From: a virus
Virus record (IMG/VR): IMGVR_UViG_3300013126_000004
Coordinates: 1 to 46,432 of that record
DNA length: 46,432 nt
Direction: 5' to 3' (one strand)
Below the pieces are notes generated by a model, which had not been told where the DNA came from, made no database searches, and saw nothing but the letters and a program-made list of their open reading frames with translations. Positions 18,121 to 26,317 of this stretch are shown one piece after another. A program made the translations under genes and the position numbers. Numbering within the stretch: position 1 is the stretch's first letter; each line of letters begins with the position of its first letter.

Positions 18121-18636
18121 TTATTCAATTAAACTTAAAGCCTCTTTTATTTTTTGATAATTATTAATTTTCAAATCATCTTCCAGGTAACCAATGCTGG
18201 TATAAATCCTGAATTTTGTTGAAACATTATTTTTAAGCTTATTGAATTGTTCCTTAGTCATGGAATAAGTAGTTTTGATACCCTCTGTCTTACTTCCGCT
18301 AATGCTTATTGATCCACATACAATGCAAGTTAGGGCAAATTCAACGTTTGGCATCTCAATTACTTCAGAATTTTCAAGTTTAAACATGAGCAAATCACCC
18401 TGGTTAATTGAAAATACCCTATTATTACTCATCGCCTTCAAATCAAAGTATAAATCTTCATTGATTTTTGATATTCTGAAATAAACAACCATCCTCATGT
18501 TTTCACAAATTGTTTTCCATGATGTACGTTTAATGTGGGCGCCAGTAAACTCATCAATGCCATCTTCAACTAATTTTTGAGATTGTGATTGATAAAATGC
18601 AATAAAAAGTAAGAATACAATTATAAGTTTTTTCAT
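18121..18636 (-). CDS. Secreted hypothetical protein, likely moron gene
   Basis: This 171-residue protein has a clear signal peptide (residues 1-19, 'KKLIIVFLLFIAFYQSQS') and a mature beta-rich domain with 'FALTCIVCGSISISGS' in the middle and a helical C-terminus. Similar small secreted proteins occur in Bacteroidota chromosomes. It lies alone between two terminator-like structures, has its own A+T-rich leader, and is not overlapped by neighbours. That is typical of a lysogenic-conversion cargo gene expressed separately from phage operons. Function unknown. Confidence 0.7.
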   Translation of the reverse strand: MKKLIIVFLLFIAFYQSQSQKLVEDGIDEFTGAHIKRTSWKTICENMRMVVYFRISKINEDLYFDLKAMSNNRVFSINQGDLLMFKLENSEVIEMPNVEFALTCIVCGSISISGSKTEGIKTTYSMTKEQFNKLKNNVSTKFRIYTSIGYLEDDLKINNYQKIKEALSLIE

Positions 18637-18661
18637 AACAATAATTTTATCCGGTAAAATT

Positions 18662-18689
18662 AAAAAATCCCGCCCAATTACAAGCAGGG
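18662..18689 (-). terminator. Probable terminator after the HTH protein
   Basis: On the minus strand CCCTGC and GCGGG can pair with a bulged T, followed by ATTTTTTAATTTT. It lies about 37 bp beyond the stop of the 97-residue HTH gene and would end the helicase / PAPS-reductase operon. The stem is short, so this is less certain than the other terminators. Confidence 0.45.
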
Positions 18690-18725
18690 TTACAAACTAA
18701 AATTCAAAGAGACAGGCTTTCGCCG

Positions 18726-19019
18726 TCATTTTTTATAAGGATCCTTTTCAATCATCTTTTTAATGATGTGATCCTTATCCAAATGTTTTCCTTCTTTCTC
18801 GGCAAAAAAGACATACATGTCCAACGCGTGAATGATCAGAAGCAATGAATCAATGGTATAATTCTCCGATCCTGTAAAGACAGCCTTGATCTGCTTACCC
18901 TGAAGCCCGGTAGTTTTCTCCAGATGATAAAGTGACATCTTTAATTCGTCTGCTCTGTTTTTGAGAAATTGCCCAAGAACCTCCCTCGCTGTCTGTGTAA
19001 CTAATTTATTTACTCCCAT
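18726..19019 (-). CDS. Helix-turn-helix protein (XRE/Cro type)
   Basis: This 97-residue protein has a helix-turn-helix at about residues 30-60 ('SLYHLEKTTGLQGKQIKAVF', then 'NYTIDSLLLIIHALDM'). That is the usual pattern of XRE-family DNA-binding proteins, with a basic C-terminal tail. It is the last gene of a tightly coupled operon and overlaps the ParB-like gene by 10 bp. It may control this operon or bind DNA together with the ParB-like protein. Confidence 0.75.
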   Translation of the reverse strand: MGVNKLVTQTAREVLGQFLKNRADELKMSLYHLEKTTGLQGKQIKAVFTGSENYTIDSLLLIIHALDMYVFFAEKEGKHLDKDHIIKKMIEKDPYKK

Positions 19020-19591
19020 GATTTTGAAAATTCTTTGTCTTTAAAAGCCTCGGCAAGGCCTGTTATTTGTTTTAATCGTAATACTTCATCGGGGTCCATC
19101 CCGATTTCTTTTCCAATACGCGCATCCGTCCAATTATGTTTCTTCAAAAATACAACTAATTTCGAAGATAACTCCACCTGATGAGTTCCCCTGGCAAGGT
19201 TATGCCTGACGGTTGATGTTACTCTTTCCTCAAGATTCTTATCAAGCTTTGATACAGGTAAGTATCCTTTCAGACTTGCTCTGACATCTTTGGAATACGC
19301 TGCTACGGTGGTCCGGTGAAATCCATCAACGACAATCCATGATCCATTCTCAACCTCAGAAGATACTACAACCGGCATAGTCATGCCATCCCTACGAATA
19401 GATAGTTTCAGCAACTCCATTTCAGGGGGCGCTACTTTATTGGGATTATAATCATTCCCTTTCACCATATCAACGGGAACCAACTGAACATTAAGGGCAG
19501 GATGGTTCAATCCTATCCAGTCATAAAGCTGTTGAGTAATCTCATTAAACATCTTAACCTTTTCATCGAAAGGTAAATCAGGCAAATTCAT
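19010..19591 (-). CDS. ParB/Srx-like nuclease-domain protein (IbrB-like)
   Basis: This 193-residue protein carries a ParB-like N-domain: 'VQLVPVDMVKGNDYNPNKV' is the entry strand, 'SIRRDGMTMPVVV' the helix and strand, and 'WIVVDGFHRTTVA' the signature GxHR box (about residues 85-97). The C-terminal part has an HTH-like region ('WTDARIGKEIGMDPDEVLRL'). Phages and enterobacteria pair such a protein (IbrB) with a PAPS-reductase-like partner (IbrA), which is the gene directly upstream here (4 bp overlap). This family acts as a CTP- or ATP-dependent switch or nuclease; the substrate here is unknown. Confidence 0.8.
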   Translation of the reverse strand: MNLPDLPFDEKVKMFNEITQQLYDWIGLNHPALNVQLVPVDMVKGNDYNPNKVAPPEMELLKLSIRRDGMTMPVVVSSEVENGSWIVVDGFHRTTVAAYSKDVRASLKGYLPVSKLDKNLEERVTSTVRHNLARGTHQVELSSKLVVFLKKHNWTDARIGKEIGMDPDEVLRLKQITGLAEAFKDKEFSKSWE

Positions 19592-20784
19592 AATAATTCA
19601 CTGTATTTGGTTATTAATTCTACTTGTTTTTCCATTTCTTTCTTTGTCTGGCTGAAGGATAAGCCTTTGCACCAGTAATCATTCTTGAGTAATACTTTGC
19701 AAATCCGTCTCCAGCTTGGAGCTTTCTTTGCAGCTTCCATCTTTAAATCAGAAGTTTCAGGAATGTACTCAAAACCTGCTGCACGCCAATAACTCATGAA
19801 TCGGTCAATCTTCTTTTTGTAGTGTTCTGCTAAATATGGAGGCATTGTGGAAAGCAGGAATTTAGCATAGCTTTCATAAGTATGGCCGGGTGGAAGATTT
19901 ACTTTAAAATTTCCAAGAACGGTTTTATCAGTATCAACATACCGGTTGCCAAAATTTGCTCCCTCTACCCTATTAACTACTTTCTGCCATGTTTCAGGTT
20001 CTATAATTTTAAAGAGATATAATCCTTTCCGCTGATCATCGCCATAAGGCTGGCATAGTCTCATTTGGTGGATTGTTAAACCAGCCATGTACATAAGGTC
20101 ATAAATCCTGTTATAATCATAATTCATCCGGCCATTAGCTATCCAGACATCTTCAGTTCTGAAATCATAGATCGGATAGAAATTATAAAGATGATCATCC
20201 ACCTTTGTACTCCATCGTTTTTCACTAAACATTTGCTTTTCCTGGACGGCAATTGTCCGGAACCGGTTCAGGCTTTCGTCTGACCTGATCCCCACCAGGC
20301 AGGCAGCATCCTGATCACCGGCAAACCACTTTCCGAAAAGAGGCACAAACTCTTCGAACTCCATACCGCGCCGGAAGAATGGGAAATAACTCTCATCGCT
20401 AATCACTCCCGGATGATTAGGTAAATGTCGTGTCCAGGCATCTTTCTTATCTGGGTCCCAGCACAACCAATGAGGTTGGTACTGGCTTACTGCATTGCGA
20501 AGGTGAAGCGGAAGACAAACCCAATACGCATTTACTTCCGGCAGGCTTGCCATTCTGTAAACATAATCAATTGTATGTTTATATTGGGCTTCAAGGTCAA
20601 TTATCAGGACATTTACAGGCAATTTATTGGCTTTTCTGGCAGCATTAATAGCCATATTGAGCATTACACCGCTATCTTTTCCACCAGAAAAAGAAACATA
20701 AACCTTGCTGAAATTGGCATATACATAATCAAATCGCTCAACAGCAGCTTCAAAAACATTCTTATCCCGGTTATATTTCTTCAT
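19588..20784 (-). CDS. Phosphoadenosine phosphosulfate reductase-like protein (IbrA-like)
   Basis: This 398-residue protein has the PP-loop motif SGGKDS at residues 33-38, used by the adenylating PAPS reductase / ATP pyrophosphatase family. 'LVGIRSDESLNRFRTI' follows at about 165-180 and 'DVWIANGRMNYDYNRIYDLM' at about 212-231. The length and the ParB-like partner fit IbrA-type proteins more than metabolic CysH. DndC of the phosphorothioate DNA-modification pathway is also a member of this superfamily, so a DNA or nucleotide sulfur chemistry is possible. The role in phages is not established. Confidence 0.8.
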   Translation of the reverse strand: MKKYNRDKNVFEAAVERFDYVYANFSKVYVSFSGGKDSGVMLNMAINAARKANKLPVNVLIIDLEAQYKHTIDYVYRMASLPEVNAYWVCLPLHLRNAVSQYQPHWLCWDPDKKDAWTRHLPNHPGVISDESYFPFFRRGMEFEEFVPLFGKWFAGDQDAACLVGIRSDESLNRFRTIAVQEKQMFSEKRWSTKVDDHLYNFYPIYDFRTEDVWIANGRMNYDYNRIYDLMYMAGLTIHQMRLCQPYGDDQRKGLYLFKIIEPETWQKVVNRVEGANFGNRYVDTDKTVLGNFKVNLPPGHTYESYAKFLLSTMPPYLAEHYKKKIDRFMSYWRAAGFEYIPETSDLKMEAAKKAPSWRRICKVLLKNDYWCKGLSFSQTKKEMEKQVELITKYSELL

Positions 20785-21989
20785 AGTTCCTCCATTACTT
20801 TCATTCCTACCCTCTTAAAGTAATCAAGTAGGTCTGTTTTTTTTTCAATATTCGAATTAATAAGACTTTCCAATCCAACATCACCGGTCAGGTCATAATA
20901 ATAACATGTATCTTTTTGTCCGGTTCTGAATATCCGGCGCTCAGCCTGCAGGCGCTGTGCATAATCGAAAGTCTTGTCAAAAAAGATGATCACATTATAA
21001 TCCTGCAAGTTCAGCCCGAAGCTGTGCATACCATAACTCATGATCCTGACACCTGTAAAACGTTTCTCACATTCCTGACGGCTTACAATATACTTGCAAT
21101 AGATTAGACACTTTTCTTTTGGAATATCCCTGATAATTTGATTCACCTGTGTAAATTTATCTTCTGTGCAGCAGTACAAGTGCTGCATTTTCTGAGTAAG
21201 TTCAAGAAAAATGTTGTTATTCATTGCCATCAGCTTCTCGTTATCCAGGTACTTTTCTTTAATGAAATAGTATTCCTTCTTCGTATCTTCATCAATGTGA
21301 TACTCCAGATCAAGGTACTGCTTTCCGATTTCTAATTGCAGGTCACATTCATACACATAGTGCCCTATCAGACTGTAAAGGTAATCTACATTGTGATACT
21401 TCTTTATAAACTCCCGGGTCCATTGCCGATGTCCGATCCGCTTGGTTACCTTGATATATTCGCAAAAAGTATTCTTAAACTCAGCCAAACACATGCCGAG
21501 GATCTTCGAGCTTAAAAATTCCATCTGTGCCCAAACATCAAGCAAATTTCGGCTTATAGGAGTACCATTCAAAACCAGCTTGTATTGCGCTAATTTGCCA
21601 AGCTCAATGATACGCTTCGTCCTGATCGCGTCCCAGTTCTTTATCTTCAGGCTTTCATCCACGACTATGAACGGGCACGATGCTTTTGAAAGGCTATCCG
21701 TCAACTTCAGGTAAGTACTGTCAGATAAAGAAAGCGTTTCAATTCCTACAATTTCACATTTATCTAAAAAAAAATTAGTCTCTTCATCGCAATGTTTTAA
21801 TTCCGTAAAAAGATTTCCTTTAGTTTGAAATGGCGTAAGCCAGAGAATGTAATCGCATTCGTGAACCGATCTTATAAGCTCATACGCAGCCCTTGTTTTC
21901 CCGGTACCTGGCTCCATGAAAAGCGCTCCGACTTTATATTGCTGTAGCTTTTCAATAGCCGTCAATTGATTATCTAACAAGGCTTGCAT
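20781..21989 (-). CDS. SNF2-type DEAD/DEAH helicase
   Basis: This 402-residue helicase has a Walker A (MEPGTGKT, residues 25-32), a Walker B variant (VVDES, 109-113), motif III (LNGTP, 140-144), and a C-terminal 'RLQAERRIFRTGQ' motif VI, which is the SNF2 signature QxxRxxRxGQ. It is a compact phage-type form lacking large insertions. It overlaps the PAPS-reductase gene by 4 bp. Such helicases in phages are linked to replication, recombination or DNA remodelling. In this operon it may act on DNA together with the ParB and PAPS partners. Confidence 0.88.
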   Translation of the reverse strand: MQALLDNQLTAIEKLQQYKVGALFMEPGTGKTRAAYELIRSVHECDYILWLTPFQTKGNLFTELKHCDEETNFFLDKCEIVGIETLSLSDSTYLKLTDSLSKASCPFIVVDESLKIKNWDAIRTKRIIELGKLAQYKLVLNGTPISRNLLDVWAQMEFLSSKILGMCLAEFKNTFCEYIKVTKRIGHRQWTREFIKKYHNVDYLYSLIGHYVYECDLQLEIGKQYLDLEYHIDEDTKKEYYFIKEKYLDNEKLMAMNNNIFLELTQKMQHLYCCTEDKFTQVNQIIRDIPKEKCLIYCKYIVSRQECEKRFTGVRIMSYGMHSFGLNLQDYNVIIFFDKTFDYAQRLQAERRIFRTGQKDTCYYYDLTGDVGLESLINSNIEKKTDLLDYFKRVGMKVMEEL

Positions 21990-22293
21990 CGGGTTCTGTT
22001 TTTATGGCTTCAACTTTATTAGGAATATGCTTTTCAATATGATAAGTAGGAAGCATCCTCCTGGTATCCTGGTCGAACCATGCTTCTTTTTTATCAGAGT
22101 ACTGGATATTTTTCTTTTCAAGAATCCATGCGGAGATCCACCATGCATCAGATTTCTGAACATCATAATCGCGTCCATAAACCTGGCTGGCTGGGATCAG
22201 ATCCTCACTGCCGTCGAAGGCGGTTGCTTTATAGCATTTATCGGAAATATGCGTGAGGCTGTGAAGCCTCACGCTGTAGCATTTAGTTCTCAT
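21970..22293 (-). CDS. Hypothetical protein upstream of the SNF2 helicase
   Basis: This 107-residue protein has beta-rich N-terminal strands with 'CYKATAFDGSEDLIPASQVY', then 'SDAWWISAWILEKKNIQYSD'. This is a pattern I associate with small proteins found next to SNF2-type helicases in Bacteroidota phages, perhaps as a co-factor. It overlaps the helicase by 20 bp and the upstream gene by 11 bp. Function unknown. Confidence 0.75.
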   Translation of the reverse strand: MRTKCYSVRLHSLTHISDKCYKATAFDGSEDLIPASQVYGRDYDVQKSDAWWISAWILEKKNIQYSDKKEAWFDQDTRRMLPTYHIEKHIPNKVEAIKTEPDASLVR

Positions 22294-22741
22294 TTGACTT
22301 GCTCAATAAAATTTGACGTAATTCCTTTTGAGCAGCATAAATAATCCTGTCAATGGGGTTATTATGTTTCAAAATTTCATTAATTTCAAGTTGCTTTTTT
22401 TCAGACCAGGATAAATACTCTTTGTATTCTTTACTTTTTTTACTTGTGTATTCAGGTCCTTTTTCCCAGCCAGGATACGATTTTAATTGAGCTTCGTTTG
22501 ATGTTATAACATTCTGTAATTCACAGATTCTTTCAAACTCATCTTTAGAATAATCAACTTCATTCACACTGAAATACCTTCCGCTATCTGAGCAAATGGC
22601 ATTATTCCAGTAATTAATATCTTGAGGATAGTTCCTGCCTCTTGGATAAATTAAACATCCATAATATTTACCTTCAGTGAAAATAAAAACTGAGGGTTGA
22701 TTCATTCTGTACTCCGTGCTGATAATTAAATGTGCATTCAT
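22283..22741 (-). CDS. Hypothetical protein, first gene of the helicase operon
   Basis: This 152-residue protein begins with a beta-rich domain ('AHLIISTEYRMNQPSVFIFT') and continues with a long charged helix ('KSKEYKEYLSWSEKKQLEIN'). It has no family I recognise. It is the first gene after the candidate promoter at 22770-22801, so it leads the unit that includes the SNF2 helicase and the PAPS-reductase, ParB-like and HTH proteins. Confidence 0.75.
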   Translation of the reverse strand: MNAHLIISTEYRMNQPSVFIFTEGKYYGCLIYPRGRNYPQDINYWNNAICSDSGRYFSVNEVDYSKDEFERICELQNVITSNEAQLKSYPGWEKGPEYTSKKSKEYKEYLSWSEKKQLEINEILKHNNPIDRIIYAAQKELRQILLSKSNEN

Positions 22742-22769
22742 CTCTTTAAATTTTAAAATATTTGTGTTA

Positions 22770-22801
22770 CAAAGATGGGTTATTTATTTAACCTGTGCAA
22801 A
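22770..22801 (-). promoter_or_regulatory. Candidate Bacteroidota promoter
   Basis: On the minus strand TTTG (22801-22798) is followed after 20 nt by CATCTTTG (22777-22770), matching TTTG-N19-21-TAnnTTTG in all but the first base. Its start point would lie about 20-25 nt before the ATG at 22741. The same TTTGCACA context occurs in the promoter at 24181-24212. Confidence 0.6.
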
Positions 22802-22939
22802 TTATTTTCAATATTTATTTTGTTAAAATGTAAAATATTTATTCAAAATAATGATAGTTTGGCACGGTATCCAATCCGTTAGGATTTAATCAAGTAAAGT
22901 CCGATAGAGTGCTGGCGACGATAGGAGCTATTTTTTTGC

Positions 22940-22965
22940 AAAAAAAATTCCGGCTACTTGCCGGA
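22940..22965 (-). terminator. Intrinsic terminator after the ArdC-like gene
   Basis: On the minus strand TCCGGC (22965-22960) pairs with GCCGGA (22954-22949) around a 5 nt loop, followed by eight T residues. It ends the SymE-like / ArdC-like unit. The remaining non-coding bases 22742-23036 hold this hairpin, the promoter at 22770 and a small AATCC/GGATT dyad at 22873-22886. Confidence 0.8.
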
Positions 22966-23036
22966 CTGCACGGAATACCTATTTAAGCGCCGCAGGCCCG
23001 CCGCATATAAGCAGCTTGCCTTTCAGCCTGGGTAAA

Positions 23037-23405
23037 TTAATCTACCTGCATATTACTGAATAAATGAGAGATTGGAAAATACTTTGCCTCCTCCTTGGTT
23101 GCCGGTTCTCCTTCCTCTGCCTTGATAACTCCCAGAGGCCTGCCCCAGATAATAAAACCTTTCTCTCCTCTCCTTATATTTGCGCCGGTTTCCTTCCACT
23201 GGTTGAAAGTTTTAAATTCACTATGTCCGTTTTTCTTATAAAAAAACTCAATGATAATGCTGTTCAATGTTCTGCCGGCTGCGCTCAGGGCGCTGGCATT
23301 GTCCCCGGCTTTAATTGCCCGTTTAACTAACTCCTCCCTGATCTCCTTTGCCTGATGGCTTAGGTTTGATAACACAAGCCTTTTCTGTCTTATTTTCTCG
23401 TTCAT
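23037..23405 (-). CDS. ArdC-like N-terminal (ssDNA-binding) domain protein
   Basis: This 122-residue protein matches the N-terminal domain of ArdC antirestriction proteins. 'FKTFNQWKETGANIRRGEKG' is close to the family hallmark of this domain (about residues 63-82), and the C-terminal 'YFPISHLFSNMQVD' matches the end of the domain. The protease domain of full ArdC is absent, so this is a stand-alone N-domain. ArdC N-domains bind single-stranded DNA. A role in protecting or handling incoming or replicating phage DNA is likely. It follows the SymE-like gene by 7 bp. Confidence 0.75.
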   Translation of the reverse strand: MNEKIRQKRLVLSNLSHQAKEIREELVKRAIKAGDNASALSAAGRTLNSIIIEFFYKKNGHSEFKTFNQWKETGANIRRGEKGFIIWGRPLGVIKAEEGEPATKEEAKYFPISHLFSNMQVD

Positions 23406-23412
23406 AGCTTTT

Positions 23413-23607
23413 TTATTTTGAAATTATTACTCTGTTTGTTTCTTCGGTTATGGTCACCAGGTCACCGGGTTTAAATCCGATTTCCTGTAACCATTTGCCT
23501 TTAATAATTAATGAAGGATAAATTTTTCGATCCCTCCTGATCACCGGATCAGTTAAAAATGAATTAACCTTTATCCGGCGTTGTTTTGCATTTATGGAAT
23601 TATTCAT
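23413..23607 (-). CDS. SymE-like protein (SpoVT/AbrB-fold)
   Basis: This 64-residue protein ends in 'SLIIKGKWLQEIGFKPGDLV' followed by 'TITEETNRVIISK', the signature of the SymE family, which has the AbrB fold. In E. coli SymE is an SOS-controlled toxin with an antisense antitoxin. In phages small SymE-like proteins may act as DNA-binding regulators. It is followed by the ArdC-like gene in the same unit. No antisense RNA gene is evident from the sequence. Confidence 0.75.
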   Translation of the reverse strand: MNNSINAKQRRIKVNSFLTDPVIRRDRKIYPSLIIKGKWLQEIGFKPGDLVTITEETNRVIISK

Positions 23608-23673
23608 AATTTTGGTGTCTCTTTAAATTTTATTGCGGGGGTAAACATTTACAGATGTCCCCCCGCTTTTTTA

Positions 23674-24114
23674 TTACTCGCTTATTTCAGCTTCCAATTC
23701 CATGATCTTAACATTGATTGCATCAATGATGAAAGCAATACAATTTTGAATAATCACAGGATTTGAAAGTGAAAATAATTTTGTTCCTTCACTATATTTG
23801 GCAGCTCCGTTGGTTAACGTGATTCTAAATTCTGAATTTTCAAAATCACTAGTATCTGCCAGATTCTTTGTTTTTTCATGGGCTTCGGTTAATGTTGTCC
23901 GGGTATAGTTGAACATATCCAGATCATCAATTTTCTGTTTTTTCTCCTGAAAATACCTGATTTGTTCCTCAAAACTTCTCGGCTCCCGGTTTAACCTGGC
24001 TGTGAGTTCCTCAACTTTTTGTTGTAATTCCTCGACGGTTGGTTGTACTGCCGTCAAATTTTCGGATGTGTTGTTTTCTTCCGTCTGTGCGGAATCAGAT
24101 TTTTTTGTTTTCAT
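23674..24114 (-). CDS. Coiled-coil hypothetical protein
   Basis: This 146-residue acidic protein has an N-terminal disordered segment (Ser/Thr/Asn-rich to about residue 22), then a heptad-rich helix ('VEELQQKVEELTARL' and following) and a C-terminal helix. It is the first gene after the promoter at 24181-24212 and precedes the SymE-like gene. No domain was recognised. Confidence 0.7.
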   Translation of the reverse strand: MKTKKSDSAQTEENNTSENLTAVQPTVEELQQKVEELTARLNREPRSFEEQIRYFQEKKQKIDDLDMFNYTRTTLTEAHEKTKNLADTSDFENSEFRITLTNGAAKYSEGTKLFSLSNPVIIQNCIAFIIDAINVKIMELEAEISE

Positions 24115-24180
24115 CTCTTTAAATTTTAATAAGTAACTTTTTTTAATTGCGGCCTCAAGGTTACAGCCTTGAAACTGAAA

Positions 24181-24212
24181 TAAAAATACAACATTTATTT
24201 TTATTGTGCAAA
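24181..24212 (-). promoter_or_regulatory. Candidate Bacteroidota promoter
   Basis: On the minus strand TTTG (24212-24209) and TATTTTTA (24188-24181) are 20 nt apart, close to TTTG-N19-21-TAnnTTTG. The leader to the ATG at 24114 is about 60 nt and holds a small hairpin (CAAGG/CCTTG at 24156-24160 and 24167-24171). The upstream word TTTGCACA is shared with the promoter at 22770-22801. Confidence 0.5.
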
Positions 24213-24439
24213 TTTATTTTTCTTTATTCATAAGCCTTTCGGAGATATTGGTTTAAATTTCCCGTTCAGAATTAATAGCCTTTCTCCACATAGTTTATAA
24301 TTTTTTTTTGACCATTTTTTTCAACCACAATCACAATCATTCAACCTAATTCATTTAAACAATTGCTTATTTAGACTAAATATAAATTCACGTCATGTAT
24401 TTTCCAGTTTATTTATTTGTACTTCAAAGGTTTTCAGGC

Positions 24440-24468
24440 GACTAAGATTTTTTTTCAAAATCTTAGTC
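24440..24468. repeat. Perfect 12-bp inverted repeat
   Basis: GACTAAGATTTT and AAAATCTTAGTC flank a 5 nt loop. It lies in the non-coding region downstream of the terminase large subunit. No run of T follows on either strand, so it is not a clear terminator. It may be a protein-binding or packaging site. Confidence 0.6.
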
Positions 24469-24643
24469 CGTTTGTCTCTTCTTATTAACAAGCCTTGCCC
24501 TATCCAAAATGCAATTGTCTTTTTTTCTTTTTTTAGGAAATATGAAACGGCGGGGGGGCGTCCTTATGTGCGTGGAATGGGGCAGTGCTTATGTGTGAGG
24601 GGTATAGGGCAATCCTTAATATCATCGCCAGGGGCGATACCGC

Positions 24644-26317
24644 TTAATAGCGAGCAGGAACGAATGAGCTGGATGATTTGCTTTGTTTGTGGTATTTATA
24701 CCAGATGATTTTATCAGCCGCATCGGTTGAATGCGTTGCTTCCTCCGGAGGAATAACATCACTGGATTCACTGGACTTATCCTTCTTGAATTTATTATCC
24801 TTTTCTATTACCCGGGTATTCTTGGCTGCAATGAGAAAGTACTTGCAGTTGTTTCCGTTGATACGGACCTTAATGAATCTGGGATTGTTTTCCTTGAGAA
24901 TATTGCCCCAAAGCAAATACTTATCATGATGAGGCGGCTCTTTGCCTCTGTATTCCTGAACATCTACGGTCCAACCGCGCTGTCGAAGCCTGCCAATAGC
25001 CTGTTGATTATATGTCTCGGATGAGTTAGCCAGCTTCTCATCACCATACTTATCTCGCCAATAGAACACACACTTATCATTGTGGTCATTATAGTATTTA
25101 CAGAACTCATCAATCAACGCATCGATCATGACAGTACCGCGCTCAGGCTTCACAAAGAATTCATTGAGAAAATTGAATGATCCTTCGCGCTCCACTCTTT
25201 TGTTCTCCTGACATGAAAACATATAGGAGATATTACTTCCCCAGTCAAATACGACCTCGATAGGAGCATTATGATCCACATCGCTGCACATCTGACTAAC
25301 CGGAATGGAAAGCCTCTTGAAATCGTAATTGGTATTTTCGGCAAGATCCCGAAGATACCCCTCTTCATAAGCATCATAATACACATGCCGATCGGGATCC
25401 AGATTGTAATAACAGTCCTCAACCTTATCCGGGATCCAGTTCATGATCTCAATCATGAAGATCAGCCTGGTCAGCTTATTGTATTCCCTTTTAATGTAGG
25501 ATAAGCCTACATTATCAAGATTATCAAAAGCATTGGAAAGTGTAAATAATATGCCCTGTTTGGAGACAAACGGGGTTATTTGCTTTTTTACCCTGGCAAT
25601 TTCATTCCAGTGATTTGCGAATTCTCTGGGATCAGTAATCTCAAGCAGGTCGAGCTGCATTTTAACAATGCGGTTCCAGGTTTCAAATAATCGGATTCCT
25701 GCTTCTTCCTGGTAATAATTGCCAAAATCGAGCAGCCATTTTTGCTCAGCAGAAAATGGCATGGATGAAACATAATGAAAACCGTGATGCCTGGCCACCG
25801 GTGCCGGAGATTTTGGGCCCCACTTATCAAGATTACCTCGGTTTGTAGGGGATACCTCCTGATCATACATTTCTTTATTAATGGTTAGAGCTTCATCGAT
25901 GATTTCCCGATCGGTGTTCGGTCCTCTTGATGATCCAGTGCGATCCTGGCTGAGCATTAAATAGCCAGCACCATTTATGAAACTTATGAAATTATCATAC
26001 TTGAGAATCTTTTCATAGGGATCTTTAAAATTGGATGGCGGTTTTCGGTTGATTACATAATGAATGTCCTTCACATAACCGAAGTATTCTTCCATGAATT
26101 TGAGTGTGCTTGGCAATGTCCTGGTAAGAAGCTGACCATAAGTTTTACCTGTGATGGATGTAACCGACCGGGGCATGAGCGTATTGGTAAGATGAATATC
26201 ATGGCCAATGATTGCGCTTTTACCGAATCCACGGCCAGCAATTGATATTTCCGACTTAGGATTAAGGATGACACAGGGTAATTGCCCGGGATTGTAATTG
26301 ACAAATTTATTCGCCAT
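24644..26317 (-). CDS. Terminase large subunit
   Basis: This 557-residue protein is a DNA-packaging motor. Its ATPase half has a Walker A-like AGRGFGKS (residues 27-34) and the Walker B 'EIIDEA' (138-143). The C-terminal half has nuclease-type acidic residues in 'VVFDWGSNIS', 'VMIDALIDEFCKYY' and 'STDAADKIIWY'. It overlaps the upstream small-subunit candidate by 11 bp. Together with the portal it packages the genome into the capsid. Confidence 0.92.
   Translation of the reverse strand: MANKFVNYNPGQLPCVILNPKSEISIAGRGFGKSAIIGHDIHLTNTLMPRSVTSITGKTYGQLLTRTLPSTLKFMEEYFGYVKDIHYVINRKPPSNFKDPYEKILKYDNFISFINGAGYLMLSQDRTGSSRGPNTDREIIDEALTINKEMYDQEVSPTNRGNLDKWGPKSPAPVARHHGFHYVSSMPFSAEQKWLLDFGNYYQEEAGIRLFETWNRIVKMQLDLLEITDPREFANHWNEIARVKKQITPFVSKQGILFTLSNAFDNLDNVGLSYIKREYNKLTRLIFMIEIMNWIPDKVEDCYYNLDPDRHVYYDAYEEGYLRDLAENTNYDFKRLSIPVSQMCSDVDHNAPIEVVFDWGSNISYMFSCQENKRVEREGSFNFLNEFFVKPERGTVMIDALIDEFCKYYNDHNDKCVFYWRDKYGDEKLANSSETYNQQAIGRLRQRGWTVDVQEYRGKEPPHHDKYLLWGNILKENNPRFIKVRINGNNCKYFLIAAKNTRVIEKDNKFKKDKSSESSDVIPPEEATHSTDAADKIIWYKYHKQSKSSSSFVPARY

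Larger units (their letters stand above)
24115..24643. other. 529 bp non-coding region beside the terminase gene
   Basis: No gene is visible here. Besides the promoter at 24181-24212 it holds a 12-bp perfect inverted repeat (GACTAAGATTTT at 24440-24451, AAAATCTTAGTC at 24457-24468) without a T-run, a longer-range inverted repeat (TTGCCCTAT at 24495-24503, ATAGGGCAA at 24604-24612), and a G-rich block with two CTTATGTG direct repeats (24563 and 24588). The position next to the terminase large subunit makes a packaging (cos or pac) site possible, but nothing proves it. Confidence 0.45.

Noticed and set aside
19010-19591. Plasmid partition ParB
   Set aside because: There is no ParA gene beside it, the protein is short, and it is paired with a PAPS-reductase-like gene. 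It fits the IbrB-like group better than a partition protein.
22873-22886. Small AATCC-GTTA-GGATT hairpin as another cassette border
   Set aside because: It has GTTA in the loop but no complementary unit end or long-arm hairpin near it, so it does not belong to the array type at 39846-42520.
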